A model generated the notes under the pieces. It was not told the origin of the DNA. It saw nothing but the letters and a program-made list of their open reading frames with translations, and did not search any database. Shown here one piece after another: positions 1 to 5,586 of a stretch of 7,848 nt of DNA. A program made the translations under genes and the position numbers. Source of the stretch: Sva-07 sp031430875 (GTDB taxonomy: Bacteria > Actinomycetota > Acidimicrobiia > Acidimicrobiales > Ilumatobacteraceae); contig JANPCI010000195.1 of assembly GCA_031430875.1 (NCBI GenBank), positions 1 to 7,848 of the forward strand, written 5' to 3'. Each line of letters starts with the position of its first letter. Within the stretch, counting starts at the first letter, position 1.

Positions 1-72
1 ACGATCACCGTCGTGCGTGACGGTGATCGGATCGACCTCACGGTCACGGTCACCGACCGTCCGGAGGACTGA
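1..72 (+). CDS. C-terminal end of a PDZ-domain protein, probably HtrA/DegP-like serine protease (partial)
   Basis: The window opens inside a reading frame that runs from base 1 to a TGA at 70-72. The visible 23 residues include RDGDRIDLTVTVTDRPED. The pattern of a beta strand, an R-D-G turn and alternating Thr/Val strands ending in a short charged tail is how the final strands of a PDZ domain look at the C-terminus of HtrA/DegP-type trypsin-like proteases. In those proteins the PDZ domain binds substrate C-termini or regulates the protease, usually outside the cytoplasmic membrane. The protease domain itself would lie upstream and cannot be seen, so another PDZ protein (for example a site-2 or C-terminal processing protease) is possible. 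The frame is uninterrupted and GC-biased at third positions. The next gene starts 31 bases downstream on the same strand. Confidence 0.7.
   Translation, partial: TITVVRDGDRIDLTVTVTDRPED
2..29. repeat. Perfect 11-bp inverted repeat (potential hairpin) inside the PDZ-protein 3' end
   Basis: CGATCACCGTC (2-12) is exactly complementary to GACGGTGATCG (19-29), separated by the six bases GTGCGT. In RNA this would be an 11-bp stem, or 12 with a G-U closing pair, with a short loop. It lies within codons, about 40 bases before the stop. It has no U-tract, so it is not a standard intrinsic terminator. It may be a coincidence of codon use or an mRNA 3'-end stability element. Confidence 0.5.
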
Positions 73-91
73 TCCCACTCCGCGTTTGCCG

Positions 92-104
92 TACGATCGT
101 GCGA
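92..104 (+). promoter_or_regulatory. Putative -10 box of a leaderless promoter for the GNAT gene
   Basis: TACGAT at 92-97 fits the actinobacterial TANNNT -10 motif. Six bases (98-103) separate it from the A of the ATG at 104, so the predicted transcription start coincides with the start codon. No Shine-Dalgarno sequence precedes that ATG, which agrees with a leaderless mRNA, a common arrangement in actinobacteria. No convincing -35 box is visible. The call is inference from motif and spacing. Confidence 0.5.
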
Positions 105-601
105 TGTCCGCGGACGGCGCGACGCCGAGAACGCGCAGTGAGTATCGGCTTGGGCCGATCGCGCCCGACCCGAGTACGACCCGCGAGGGCGCGCGTCGGC
201 CACTCGACGCTGACCGTGATGCACTGGCCACGGTGATGCTCGACGCGTATCGGGGCACGATCGACGATGAGGGTGAGAGCATCGGTGATGCACTTGCGGC
301 CGTTGACTACTACCTGGACTCGGCGGTACGTGAGCACTCGTTCGTGTGGACCCAGTGCGGGGCCGTCTGCGCCTTCTCGTTGGTGGTCGTCGTGAACGAC
401 CTGCACTACATCGACCCGGTCGTCGTCGCTCCTGATCGAAAGCGCCAGGGGCTTGGACGTGAGATGGTGCTTCTCTGTCTCCGATCGCTTGCTCGTGACG
501 GACAGTCAGAGGTCGGCGCCACCATCACCGACGGCAACGTGCCCTCGGAGCGACTCTTCCTCGGGCTCGGCTTTGCTCGTCACGGGGTGTGGGGCGCATG
601 A
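104..601 (+). CDS. GNAT-family N-acetyltransferase
   Basis: This 165-residue protein carries one GNAT domain from about residue 30 to the end, after a polar N-terminal stretch. GNAT enzymes move an acetyl group from acetyl-CoA to an amine; the substrate here is unknown. The early segment YRGTIDDEGES (49-59) is typical of actinobacterial GNAT proteins. Strand beta4 (YIDPVVVAP, 102-110) leads into the acetyl-CoA pyrophosphate-binding loop RKRQGLG (112-118). The ITDGN...SERLFLGLGF segment (141-157) is the usual motif B region, where a residue shifts the helix next to the cofactor. The ATG at 104 was chosen because it sits six bases after a TACGAT -10 box; a GTG at 17 would overlap the preceding gene and adds non-homologous sequence. 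The stop overlaps the hydrolase start as ATGA, so the two are probably co-translated. Confidence 0.85.
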   Translation: MSADGATPRTRSEYRLGPIAPDPSTTREGARRPLDADRDALATVMLDAYRGTIDDEGESIGDALAAVDYYLDSAVREHSFVWTQCGAVCAFSLVVVVNDLHYIDPVVVAPDRKRQGLGREMVLLCLRSLARDGQSEVGATITDGNVPSERLFLGLGFARHGVWGA

Positions 602-1797
602 TCGAACTCGACGCAATGCTCGGTGGCTCCCGGCCGTTCGGGCTCGGCTACTGGCCGCTCGCCGAGGATGACCCGGGTGTCGCAGTGCAGCGGGAGGCTG
701 TCCGCTTGGTGTCGCCCGATGGCGCACTCGTTCGAGGCGTACTGTGGACGCCCCCGATCGGAACGCCCTGGAAGACGGCGGTCATCTTGTCGCACCCCCG
801 CGGCGACTTCAGCGTGCACTATGCATGTCCGCTGTTGGCTGCCGCCGGCTACGCCGTGCTCGGCTTCGGGACGCGCTACATGAACAACGACACCGATTGC
901 CTCCACGAAGCGTGCATCACCGATGTCCGCACAGCCCACGACGAGATGATCCGCCGCGGTGCGGAGGCTGTCGTGCTGCTCGGAAACTCCGGAGGCGGCT
1001 CGCTGATGGCAATGGCCAATGCGGAGCTCGGCATCGGTGACGGATGGGTCGGGATGGCAGCGCATCCCGGTGAAGGCGTGTTCATGCTGCAGGTGATCGA
1101 TCCATCGGTTGCCGATGAGAGCGATCCGTTCTCGACCGTTCCCGAACTCGACATGTATCACCCTGACAACGGCTGGCATCCGTGGCCCGAACCGTGTTCG
1201 TACGAACCCGACTGGTTGCTGACGTATCGGGACGCGCAGGTGGCACGGGTTGCTCGAATCGACGCGATCGCGAAGGCGTCGATCCAGGATGCACTCGACG
1301 TCGTGCCCGCACTCAAAGCGATCGACACAGCGAGCGACCCGGACAAGTGGCGTGAGCTGAGGCGTCGGGCGGTGTTCACGAAGTACATGACGATCTACCG
1401 GACGCTGGCCGATCCTGCCTACCTCGACCTGTCGATCGATCCCGACGACCGCCCGATGGGATCGTTGTTCGCCTTCCCCGACCCGTTCGACGCGAACTAC
1501 GGGCGCGGCGGCCTCGCGCGCACGATGACGGCTCGCGGCTGGCTGAGCACCTGGTCGGGATTGTCGAGCCACGCCAGGCTGGCCGACACGATGCCGCAGG
1601 TGACAGTGCCGACGCTGCTGATCCATCCCACGGCGGACACCGAGATCCGGGTGTGGCAGGCCCAGGAAATCGTCGACGCGGCGGGTGCGGCCGACGTCAC
1701 CTACATCGAGATGAAGGGTGCCCCGCACTACCTCGAGGGGCACCGGCCCGAAGCGATGGCGCATGTCGTCGAGTGGCTCGCAGCGAGGTTCCCCTGA
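598..1797 (+). CDS. Alpha/beta hydrolase
   Basis: The 399-residue product has alpha/beta-hydrolase landmarks in order. A two-strand entry (RLVSPDGALVRGVLW, 36-50) leads to the oxyanion-hole region SHPRGDF (65-71). The nucleophile elbow is GNSGGGS, with Ser131 as likely nucleophile. A long insertion at about 165-325 forms the cap. Asp347 (HPTADTEIR) and His377 (GAPHYL) complete a plausible Ser-Asp-His triad. Such enzymes cleave esters, amides or similar bonds; the substrate cannot be told from sequence. There is no signal peptide, so it is probably cytoplasmic. The ATG at 598 overlaps the GNAT stop (ATGA); an in-frame GTG at 589 would add only three residues. The large Trp/Tyr-rich cap (around 187-210) suggests a bulky hydrophobic substrate. 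Pairing with an acetyltransferase might mean acyl transfer and hydrolysis on related molecules, which is speculation. Confidence 0.85.
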   Translation: MIELDAMLGGSRPFGLGYWPLAEDDPGVAVQREAVRLVSPDGALVRGVLWTPPIGTPWKTAVILSHPRGDFSVHYACPLLAAAGYAVLGFGTRYMNNDTDCLHEACITDVRTAHDEMIRRGAEAVVLLGNSGGGSLMAMANAELGIGDGWVGMAAHPGEGVFMLQVIDPSVADESDPFSTVPELDMYHPDNGWHPWPEPCSYEPDWLLTYRDAQVARVARIDAIAKASIQDALDVVPALKAIDTASDPDKWRELRRRAVFTKYMTIYRTLADPAYLDLSIDPDDRPMGSLFAFPDPFDANYGRGGLARTMTARGWLSTWSGLSSHARLADTMPQVTVPTLLIHPTADTEIRVWQAQEIVDAAGAADVTYIEMKGAPHYLEGHRPEAMAHVVEWLAARFP

Positions 1798-1801
1798 ATG
1801 T

Positions 1802-1888
1802 CAGGTCTACACCGCCGAAGAGATCGCCGAACACCAGATCCACGACACCGTGTTCGATGCGCAGCGCACGGTCACTCCCGCTGGCTGA
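1802..1888 (+). pseudogene. Possible gene fragment with coding-like codon use, no start codon
   Basis: Just after the hydrolase stop, a third reading frame stays open and reads YTAEEIAEHQIHDTVFDA followed by a short tail, closed by TGA at 1886-1888. Nearly every codon ends in G or C, as in real genes here, and the peptide has an ordinary amphipathic composition. No ATG or GTG start with a ribosome-binding site is visible, and the last 17 bases overlap the LysE-family gene on the other strand. It may be the remnant of a gene cut by rearrangement, or chance in a GC-rich genome. I do not recognise the family. Confidence 0.22.
1828..1856. terminator. Weak hairpin between convergent genes, possible bidirectional terminator
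   Basis: CGAACAC (1828-1834) and GTGTTCG (1850-1856) form a perfect 7-bp stem around a 15-base loop. It lies in the 74-base gap where the hydrolase (+) and LysE-family gene (-) converge, the expected place for a shared terminator. There is no run of T on either side and the loop is large, so any terminator function is uncertain. Confidence 0.25.
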
Positions 1889-2504
1889 CGGCGAGCCGCA
1901 CGCCGAGGGCGGCGATCGCGATGCCGCCGGCTCCGCCAAGCCGCTCCAATCGTTTCGGTGATCGGGCGAACCACGAGCGGGCTGTTCCGGCAGCGATGCC
2001 CCACACGCTGTCGGATGCGAGGGCCACGGCGACGAAGATCAGGCCGAGCACGGCCATCTGGAGCGCGGCGGGCGCGCCGTCGGGGCGCACGTACTGGGGG
2101 AGCACAGCGGCGAAGAAGACGATCGTCTTGGGGTTCGCGACCCCGACGACGTATCCGTCGAGCAGGATCGACCGGTGGGGCTGGATCTCGGTGGCGTCGT
2201 CGACCTGGGCGAGCTCGCGTCGTCGGCGGAACGTCTGGATGCCAAGGAACACGAGGTACAGCGCTCCGATGAACTTGACGGCGTTGTAGGCCAGGATCGA
2301 TCGCTCCAGGAGCGCGCCGAGGCCGAACGCCACGAGCACCACCTGCGAATAGAAGCCCGCTGCGTTGCCGACCACCGTCAGGAGCGCTGCGCGCCGCCCG
2401 TAGGTCAGCGCCCGACTGATCACGAACATCACGCTCGGCCCCGGGATGATGATGATCGCAAACGCGATCACGGCGAACGCGAGCAGTGAGTTGGGCGGCG
2501 GCAC
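1872..2504 (-). CDS. LysE/RhtB-family amino-acid (or metabolite) exporter
   Basis: This 210-residue membrane protein has the LysE-superfamily layout: a first hydrophobic helix (about 7-20) running into the PGP motif (21-23), then about five further hydrophobic segments near 40-65, 70-92, 118-140, 147-172 and 192-206. NPKTIVFF (124-131) is the second family signature, at the start of the fourth segment. The basic stretch FRRRRE (92-97) lies in the central loop and should face the cytoplasm. Family members export lysine, homoserine, threonine, cysteine or homoserine lactones using proton exchange; the substrate here is unknown. The GTG at 2504 gives a typical family length. The frame stays open to an ATG at 2645, but the extra 47 residues are polar and not LysE-like. 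No Shine-Dalgarno precedes the GTG, so the start is less certain than the gene. It is divergent from the ribosomal operon and convergent with the hydrolase. Confidence 0.88.
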   Translation of the reverse strand: MPPPNSLLAFAVIAFAIIIIPGPSVMFVISRALTYGRRAALLTVVGNAAGFYSQVVLVAFGLGALLERSILAYNAVKFIGALYLVFLGIQTFRRRRELAQVDDATEIQPHRSILLDGYVVGVANPKTIVFFAAVLPQYVRPDGAPAALQMAVLGLIFVAVALASDSVWGIAAGTARSWFARSPKRLERLGGAGGIAIAALGVRLAVSQRE

Positions 2505-2575
2505 CAGCGAAGCATGTCGGCTCTGATCGGTCCGTGTCCAACCAGTTCCGTTGGCTGTGAAAGGGGATCGACGGG

Positions 2576-2604
2576 TTGGAAGCGTGCGACGGCGCCCATA
2601 GCAT
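2576..2604 (+). promoter_or_regulatory. Candidate sigma-70-type promoter for the rplC-rpmC operon
   Basis: TTGGAA (2576-2581) and TAGCAT (2599-2604) each match four of six bases of the -35 and -10 consensus and are separated by exactly 17 bases. The predicted transcript would start near 2611, immediately before a strong hairpin. This is the best pair I found by eye between the divergent exporter and rplC. Another promoter further upstream or nearer rplC cannot be excluded. Confidence 0.42.
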
Positions 2605-2613
2605 TGCAGGGCT

Positions 2614-2637
2614 GTGATCGGGAGGCATTCCGATCGC
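2614..2637 (+). promoter_or_regulatory. Leader hairpin 1, at the predicted 5' end of the operon mRNA
   Basis: Bases 2614-2623 pair with 2628-2637 into a ten-base-pair stem, two of the pairs G-U, with a GGCA tetraloop. The core GATCGG/CCGATC is perfect. GATCGGGA from the 5' arm occurs again at 2680-2687, so the 3' arm could instead pair with that copy, giving two mutually exclusive folds. GATC-rich words are common in this GC-rich sequence, so the alternative fold may be chance. Confidence 0.4.
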
Positions 2638-2726
2638 CACTCCATTCAGCAACTGATGTCTGTGTAGGCCACCCGCAACGATCGGGACCGGAACCGCCCA
2701 GCAACTACATGATCTCGTGCTCCGCA

Positions 2727-2760
2727 CGCTCGCCTGCCATGAACCGTGGCAGTCGCAGCG
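2727..2760 (+). promoter_or_regulatory. Leader hairpin 2, extended stem upstream of rplC
   Basis: CTGCCA (2734-2739) pairs perfectly with TGGCAG (2747-2752), with a closing U-G pair and a GAACC loop. Beyond a single C/U mismatch the stem continues: 2731-2732 with 2754-2755, then, past a bulged C at 2756, 2727-2730 with 2757-2760. That makes about thirteen pairs. No U-run follows, so it is not a classical terminator. It lies about 70 bases before the rplC start and could be part of a regulatory leader. Confidence 0.4.
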
Positions 2761-2831
2761 GCGGAGCATTTGCGTGGATAGCCGTTCCTCACCAGATGAG
2801 CGGCTCGATCAACTCAAAGGGAAACGCCGCC

Positions 2832-3491
2832 ATGGCACAACAATCGATCGTCGGCGAAAAAGTCGGCATGACACAGACGTGGGTGGACGACAAGGTCGTT
2901 CCGGTCACCGTGTTGCGCGTCGAACCGATGCGCATCGTCCAGATCAAGACCAACGAACGCGACGGCTACACCGCGTTGCAGGTGACCTACGGGCACCGCA
3001 AGGCGAACAAGCTCACCAAGCCCGCGCTCGGCCACTTCGAAAAGGCCGGCGTCGAGCCAGGCAAGCGCCTCGTGGAACTCCGCCTCGACTCCGTCGATGG
3101 CTTCGAGGTCGGCCAAGAGCTGACCGTCGAACAGATCCCCGCCGGCACGATGGTCGACGTCACCGGCACCAGCCGGGGTAAGGGCTTCGCCGGTGTCATG
3201 AAGCGTCACAACTTCAAGGGCCAGCCGGCATCGCACGGTAACAACAAGAGCCACCGCAAGCCTGGCGCCATTGGCTCGTGTGCCTTCCCGGCACGCGTGT
3301 TCAAGGGCCAGCGCATGGCAGGCCACATGGGCCACGAGCAGGTCACCACGCAGAACCTCGTGGTCGTCGAGTCCGACGCCGAGCGCAATCTGCTGCTGAT
3401 CCGTGGTTCGGTTCCCGGCCCCGCCGGCGGCGTCGTCCTCGTGCGCAATGCCGTCAAGAAGGCCGGACAGTTCGCAGGAAAGGCAGGCTGA
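2832..3491 (+). CDS. rplC: 50S ribosomal protein L3 (uL3)
   Basis: The 219-residue protein starts MAQQSIVGEKVGMTQTW, the usual L3 opening. It continues with the segment GTSRGKGFAGVMKRHNFKG (112-130), then the long internal loop through SHGNNKSHRKPGAIG (134-148) that reaches toward the peptidyl transferase centre, and VFKGQRMAGHMG (156-167). The globular part ends in the conserved NLLLIRGSVPGPAGG (186-200). L3 binds 23S rRNA early in large-subunit assembly. Where E. coli L3 has a methylated Gln in this loop, this protein reads GSCAFPAR and has no Gln. The ATG at 2832 has an AAAGGGA ribosome-binding site about ten bases upstream. An in-frame ATG at 2796 would add twelve unconserved residues. 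L3 is the first gene of the operon here, without rpsJ in front. Two bases separate it from rplD. Confidence 0.98.
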   Translation: MAQQSIVGEKVGMTQTWVDDKVVPVTVLRVEPMRIVQIKTNERDGYTALQVTYGHRKANKLTKPALGHFEKAGVEPGKRLVELRLDSVDGFEVGQELTVEQIPAGTMVDVTGTSRGKGFAGVMKRHNFKGQPASHGNNKSHRKPGAIGSCAFPARVFKGQRMAGHMGHEQVTTQNLVVVESDAERNLLLIRGSVPGPAGGVVLVRNAVKKAGQFAGKAG

Positions 3492-3493
3492 CC

Positions 3494-4147
3494 ATGGCCG
3501 ATCTCACCCTCAAGACCGCAGCCGGCAAGGACAGCGGAACGATTGTGCTCGACGACGAGGTCTTCGGCCTCGAGCCGAACATCCCGGTCATGCACCAGGT
3601 CGTCACCGCCCAGCTCGCCGCCCGCCGCTCCGGCACGCAGAGCACCAAGACCCGCGCCGACGTGCGCGGTGGTGGTCGCAAGCCCTACGCCCAGAAGGGC
3701 ACCGGCAACGCCCGCCAGGGCTCGATCCGGGCGCCGCACTTCGTCGGCGGTGGCGTGGCCCTCGGCCCGAAGCCCCGCAAGTACGACCAGAAGACGCCCA
3801 AGAAGATGGTGAAGTTGGCACTGCGCTCGGCGCTGTCCGACCGGGCCGCTGAGGGCAAGGTCATCGTCGTCGACAACTGGGGCTTCGAAGCCCCCAAGAC
3901 CAAAGACGCCAAGGCTGCGCTCGATGCGCTCGGCATCACGGGCACCGCACTGGTCGTCGTCGGTCGTGACGACGCTGCCGCGGCACTGAGCTTTCGCAAC
4001 CTGCCCAAGGTGCAGATCATCGGCCCGGGCGAACTCAATGCCTACGACGTGCTCTGCAACGAGTGGATCGTGTTCACCAAGGAAGTCCTGCCCGCCGGCA
4101 CGTCGACCACGAGCGAGGCCGAGTCAACTGAGAAGGAATCAGCCTGA
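3494..4147 (+). CDS. rplD: 50S ribosomal protein L4 (uL4)
   Basis: This 217-residue protein binds 23S rRNA and extends a loop that lines the peptide exit tunnel. The loop is clear at about 52-97, with KTRADVRGGGRKPYAQKGTG (52-71), ARQGSIRAPHFVGGG (73-87) and GPKPRKY (91-97). The C-terminal globular half (about 120-198) has the alternating strands and helices of the family, including VIVVDN (123-128) and NAYDVL (182-187). The last 17 residues (201-217) are a Ser/Thr/Glu-rich tail absent from compact L4 proteins. In gamma-proteobacteria L4 represses its own S10 operon; whether it does so here is unknown. AGGAAAGG at 3476-3483, inside the end of rplC, is a good ribosome-binding site for the ATG at 3494. 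The stop shares one base with the rplW start. Confidence 0.98.
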   Translation: MADLTLKTAAGKDSGTIVLDDEVFGLEPNIPVMHQVVTAQLAARRSGTQSTKTRADVRGGGRKPYAQKGTGNARQGSIRAPHFVGGGVALGPKPRKYDQKTPKKMVKLALRSALSDRAAEGKVIVVDNWGFEAPKTKDAKAALDALGITGTALVVVGRDDAAAALSFRNLPKVQIIGPGELNAYDVLCNEWIVFTKEVLPAGTSTTSEAESTEKESA

Positions 4148-4434
4148 TGAAGGATCCCCGCGACATCATCATTGCTCCGGTCGTTTCGGAGAAGAGCTAC
4201 GCCCTCATCGAGACCGGCGTCTACACCTTCAAGGTGAGCACCAAGGCCTCGAAGCCCGAGATCCGCGACGCCGTCGAGGCGATCTGGGGTGTCGAGGTGC
4301 TCAAGGTCAACACGTTGAACCGCCCCGGCAAGCGCAAGCGCACCCGCGGCACCAACCGCATCGGTACCCGGCCCGACACGAAGCGGGCCATCGTCACCCT
4401 GGCAGCGGGCGAAATCCCACTGTTCGAGAACTGA
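4147..4434 (+). CDS. rplW: 50S ribosomal protein L23 (uL23)
   Basis: L23 sits at the exit of the nascent-peptide tunnel and is the main docking site for trigger factor and signal recognition particle. At 95 residues it is a normal bacterial length. The start RDIIIAPVVSEKSY (5-18) is the family signature; Glu15 aligns with E. coli Glu18, which is known for trigger factor binding. The helix and strand AVEAIWGVEVLKVNTL (42-57) is followed by the basic loop RPGKRKRTRGTNRIG (59-73) that enters 23S rRNA. Residue 47 is Trp where Phe is commoner, beside the docking surface. AGAAGGA at 4131-4137 is the ribosome-binding site. The ATG overlaps the rplD stop by one base (TGATG), which implies translational coupling. 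Confidence 0.98.
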   Translation: MKDPRDIIIAPVVSEKSYALIETGVYTFKVSTKASKPEIRDAVEAIWGVEVLKVNTLNRPGKRKRTRGTNRIGTRPDTKRAIVTLAAGEIPLFEN

Positions 4435-4441
4435 GCGCATC

Positions 4442-5278
4442 ATGGCTATTCGTTCCCGCAAGCCCACCAGCCCCGGCCGTCGCTTCCAGACGAGCTCCGA
4501 CTTCAGCGAGATCACCAAGACCACGCCGGAGAAGTCGCTCCTCGTCAAGAAGTCGAAGACCGGTGGCCGCAACAGCTACGGCCGCAAGACGTCACGTCAC
4601 CGTGGCGGCGGTCACAAGCAGCAGTACCGCATCATCGACTTCAAGCGCACCAAGGACGGCGTGACCGCCAAGGTCGCGGCCATCGAATACGACCCCAACC
4701 GCACGTGCCGAATTGCGCTGCTCCATTACAACGACGGCGTGAAGGCCTACATCCTCGCCCCGCGTGGACTCAACGTCGGCGACACCGTCGAGAGTGGTCA
4801 CGGCGCCGACATCAAGCCGGGCAACGCTCTGCCGTTGCGCTACATCCCGGTCGGTACCACCGTCCACAACGTCGAGCTGCGCCCCGGCCAGGGTGGCAAG
4901 ATCGGCCGTTCGGCCGGCATCGCCGTCCAGCTCGTCGCCAAGGAAGGCGACTACGCAACGCTGCGTATGCCGTCGACCGAAATGCGCCGGGTGATGATCG
5001 ACTGCCGTGCAACCGTCGGCGAGGTCGGCAACAGCCAGCACGAGCTCATCAAGATCGGCAAGGCCGGTCGCAACCGCTGGAAGGGCAAGAAGCCCCAGAC
5101 CCGTGGTGTTGCCATGAACCCGGTCGACCATCCACTCGGCGGTGGCGAAGGTCGCACATCCGGTGGTCGTCCAGCCGTGTCTCCGTGGGGCAAGCCCGAG
5201 GGCCGTACCCGCAACAAGAAGAAGGCGAGCCAGAAGTTGATCATCCGTCGCCGCCGTACGAGCAAGGGTCGCCGCTGA
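4442..5278 (+). CDS. rplB: 50S ribosomal protein L2 (uL2)
   Basis: L2 (278 residues) binds 23S rRNA near the peptidyl transferase centre and helps join the subunits. The sequence has the KPTSPGRR start (7-14), the RNA-binding stretch GRKTSRHRGGGHKQQYR (47-63), EYDPNR (82-87), the GNALPLRYIPVGTTVHN segment (127-143), and the C-terminal signature MNPVDHPLGGGEGR (225-238) followed by SPWGKPEGRTR. His230 aligns with the E. coli His often numbered 229 and linked to peptidyl transfer, and it is retained. The His two residues later (DHPHGGG in most bacteria) is Leu232 here. The basic C-terminus is typical. The gene begins seven bases after rplW. No strong Shine-Dalgarno is visible, so translation probably depends on coupling to rplW. 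Confidence 0.98.
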   Translation: MAIRSRKPTSPGRRFQTSSDFSEITKTTPEKSLLVKKSKTGGRNSYGRKTSRHRGGGHKQQYRIIDFKRTKDGVTAKVAAIEYDPNRTCRIALLHYNDGVKAYILAPRGLNVGDTVESGHGADIKPGNALPLRYIPVGTTVHNVELRPGQGGKIGRSAGIAVQLVAKEGDYATLRMPSTEMRRVMIDCRATVGEVGNSQHELIKIGKAGRNRWKGKKPQTRGVAMNPVDHPLGGGEGRTSGGRPAVSPWGKPEGRTRNKKKASQKLIIRRRRTSKGRR

Positions 5279-5301
5279 CGCGGCAAGGAAGGTAACTCCG
5301 C

Positions 5302-5586
5302 ATGTCTCGCAGTCTCAAAAAGGGCCCGTTCGTCGACGATCATCTTCTCAAGAAGATCGACGCCCAGAACGCAGCCGGAGAACGCAAGGTCGTCAAGACC
5401 TGGTCGCGTCGCTCCACCATCATCCCCGACATGGTCGGCCACACCATTGCCGTCCACGACGGCCGCAAGCACGTCCCGGTCTATGTGACCGAGTCGATGG
5501 TCGGCCACAAGCTCGGCGAGTTCAGCCCGACCCGCACCTTCCGGTTCCATGCCGGCATGGAGCGCAACTCGAAGGGTCGCCGCTGA
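5302..5586 (+). CDS. rpsS: 30S ribosomal protein S19 (uS19)
   Basis: S19 is a small-subunit head protein that binds 16S rRNA with S13 near the A site and contacts the large subunit. The 94 residues match the family length. The N-terminus SRSLKKGPFVDDHLLKKI (2-19) and the signature from STIIPDMVGHTIAVHDGRK (38-56) through VGHKLGEFSPTRTFR (67-81) are intact. The Lys/Arg-rich tail ends in KGRR. AAGGAAGGT at 5285-5293, in the 23-base gap after rplB, is a strong ribosome-binding site eight bases before the ATG. That gap is the longest inside the operon. The stop shares one base with the rplV start. Confidence 0.98.
   Translation: MSRSLKKGPFVDDHLLKKIDAQNAAGERKVVKTWSRRSTIIPDMVGHTIAVHDGRKHVPVYVTESMVGHKLGEFSPTRTFRFHAGMERNSKGRR

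Larger units (their letters stand above)
2505..2831 (+). other. 327-base divergent intergenic region: promoter and long leader of the ribosomal protein operon
   Basis: No gene is supported here. The frame upstream of rplC stays open from 2514, but its roughly 106 residues look like random translation with no domain. Contents in order are: a short region that must drive the minus-strand exporter, a -35/-10 pair at 2576-2604, a hairpin at 2614-2637, a second hairpin at 2727-2760, and the rplC ribosome-binding site near 2816-2822. From the predicted start point near 2611 the untranslated leader would be about 220 bases. That is long enough for the translational autoregulation known for ribosomal protein operons in other bacteria. 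No tRNA, small-RNA family or riboswitch was recognised. Confidence 0.6.

Noticed and set aside
580..1764. Long minus-strand open frame opposite the hydrolase
   Set aside because: The translation is His/Arg-rich with no domain pattern, as expected for the antisense of a high-GC gene. The plus-strand hydrolase has a full catalytic layout.
2505..2645. N-terminal extension of the exporter to the ATG at 2645
   Set aside because: The added 47 residues are polar and unlike LysE proteins, and the family normally begins a few residues before the first membrane helix, which fits the GTG at 2504.
1807..2769. Second minus-strand open frame overlapping the LysE-family gene
   Set aside because: The product is Arg/Pro-rich low-complexity sequence, whereas the other frame shows LysE motifs and membrane segments.
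2514..2831. In-frame extension of rplC giving a 325-residue L3
   Set aside because: The extra 106 residues have no L3 character and look like chance translation. The ATG at 2832 has a good ribosome-binding site and gives the expected L3 N-terminus.
2505..2831. tRNA or known small RNA in the large intergenic region
   Set aside because: No T-loop consensus, CCA-type end or cloverleaf arms could be found by eye; only the two simple hairpins are supported.
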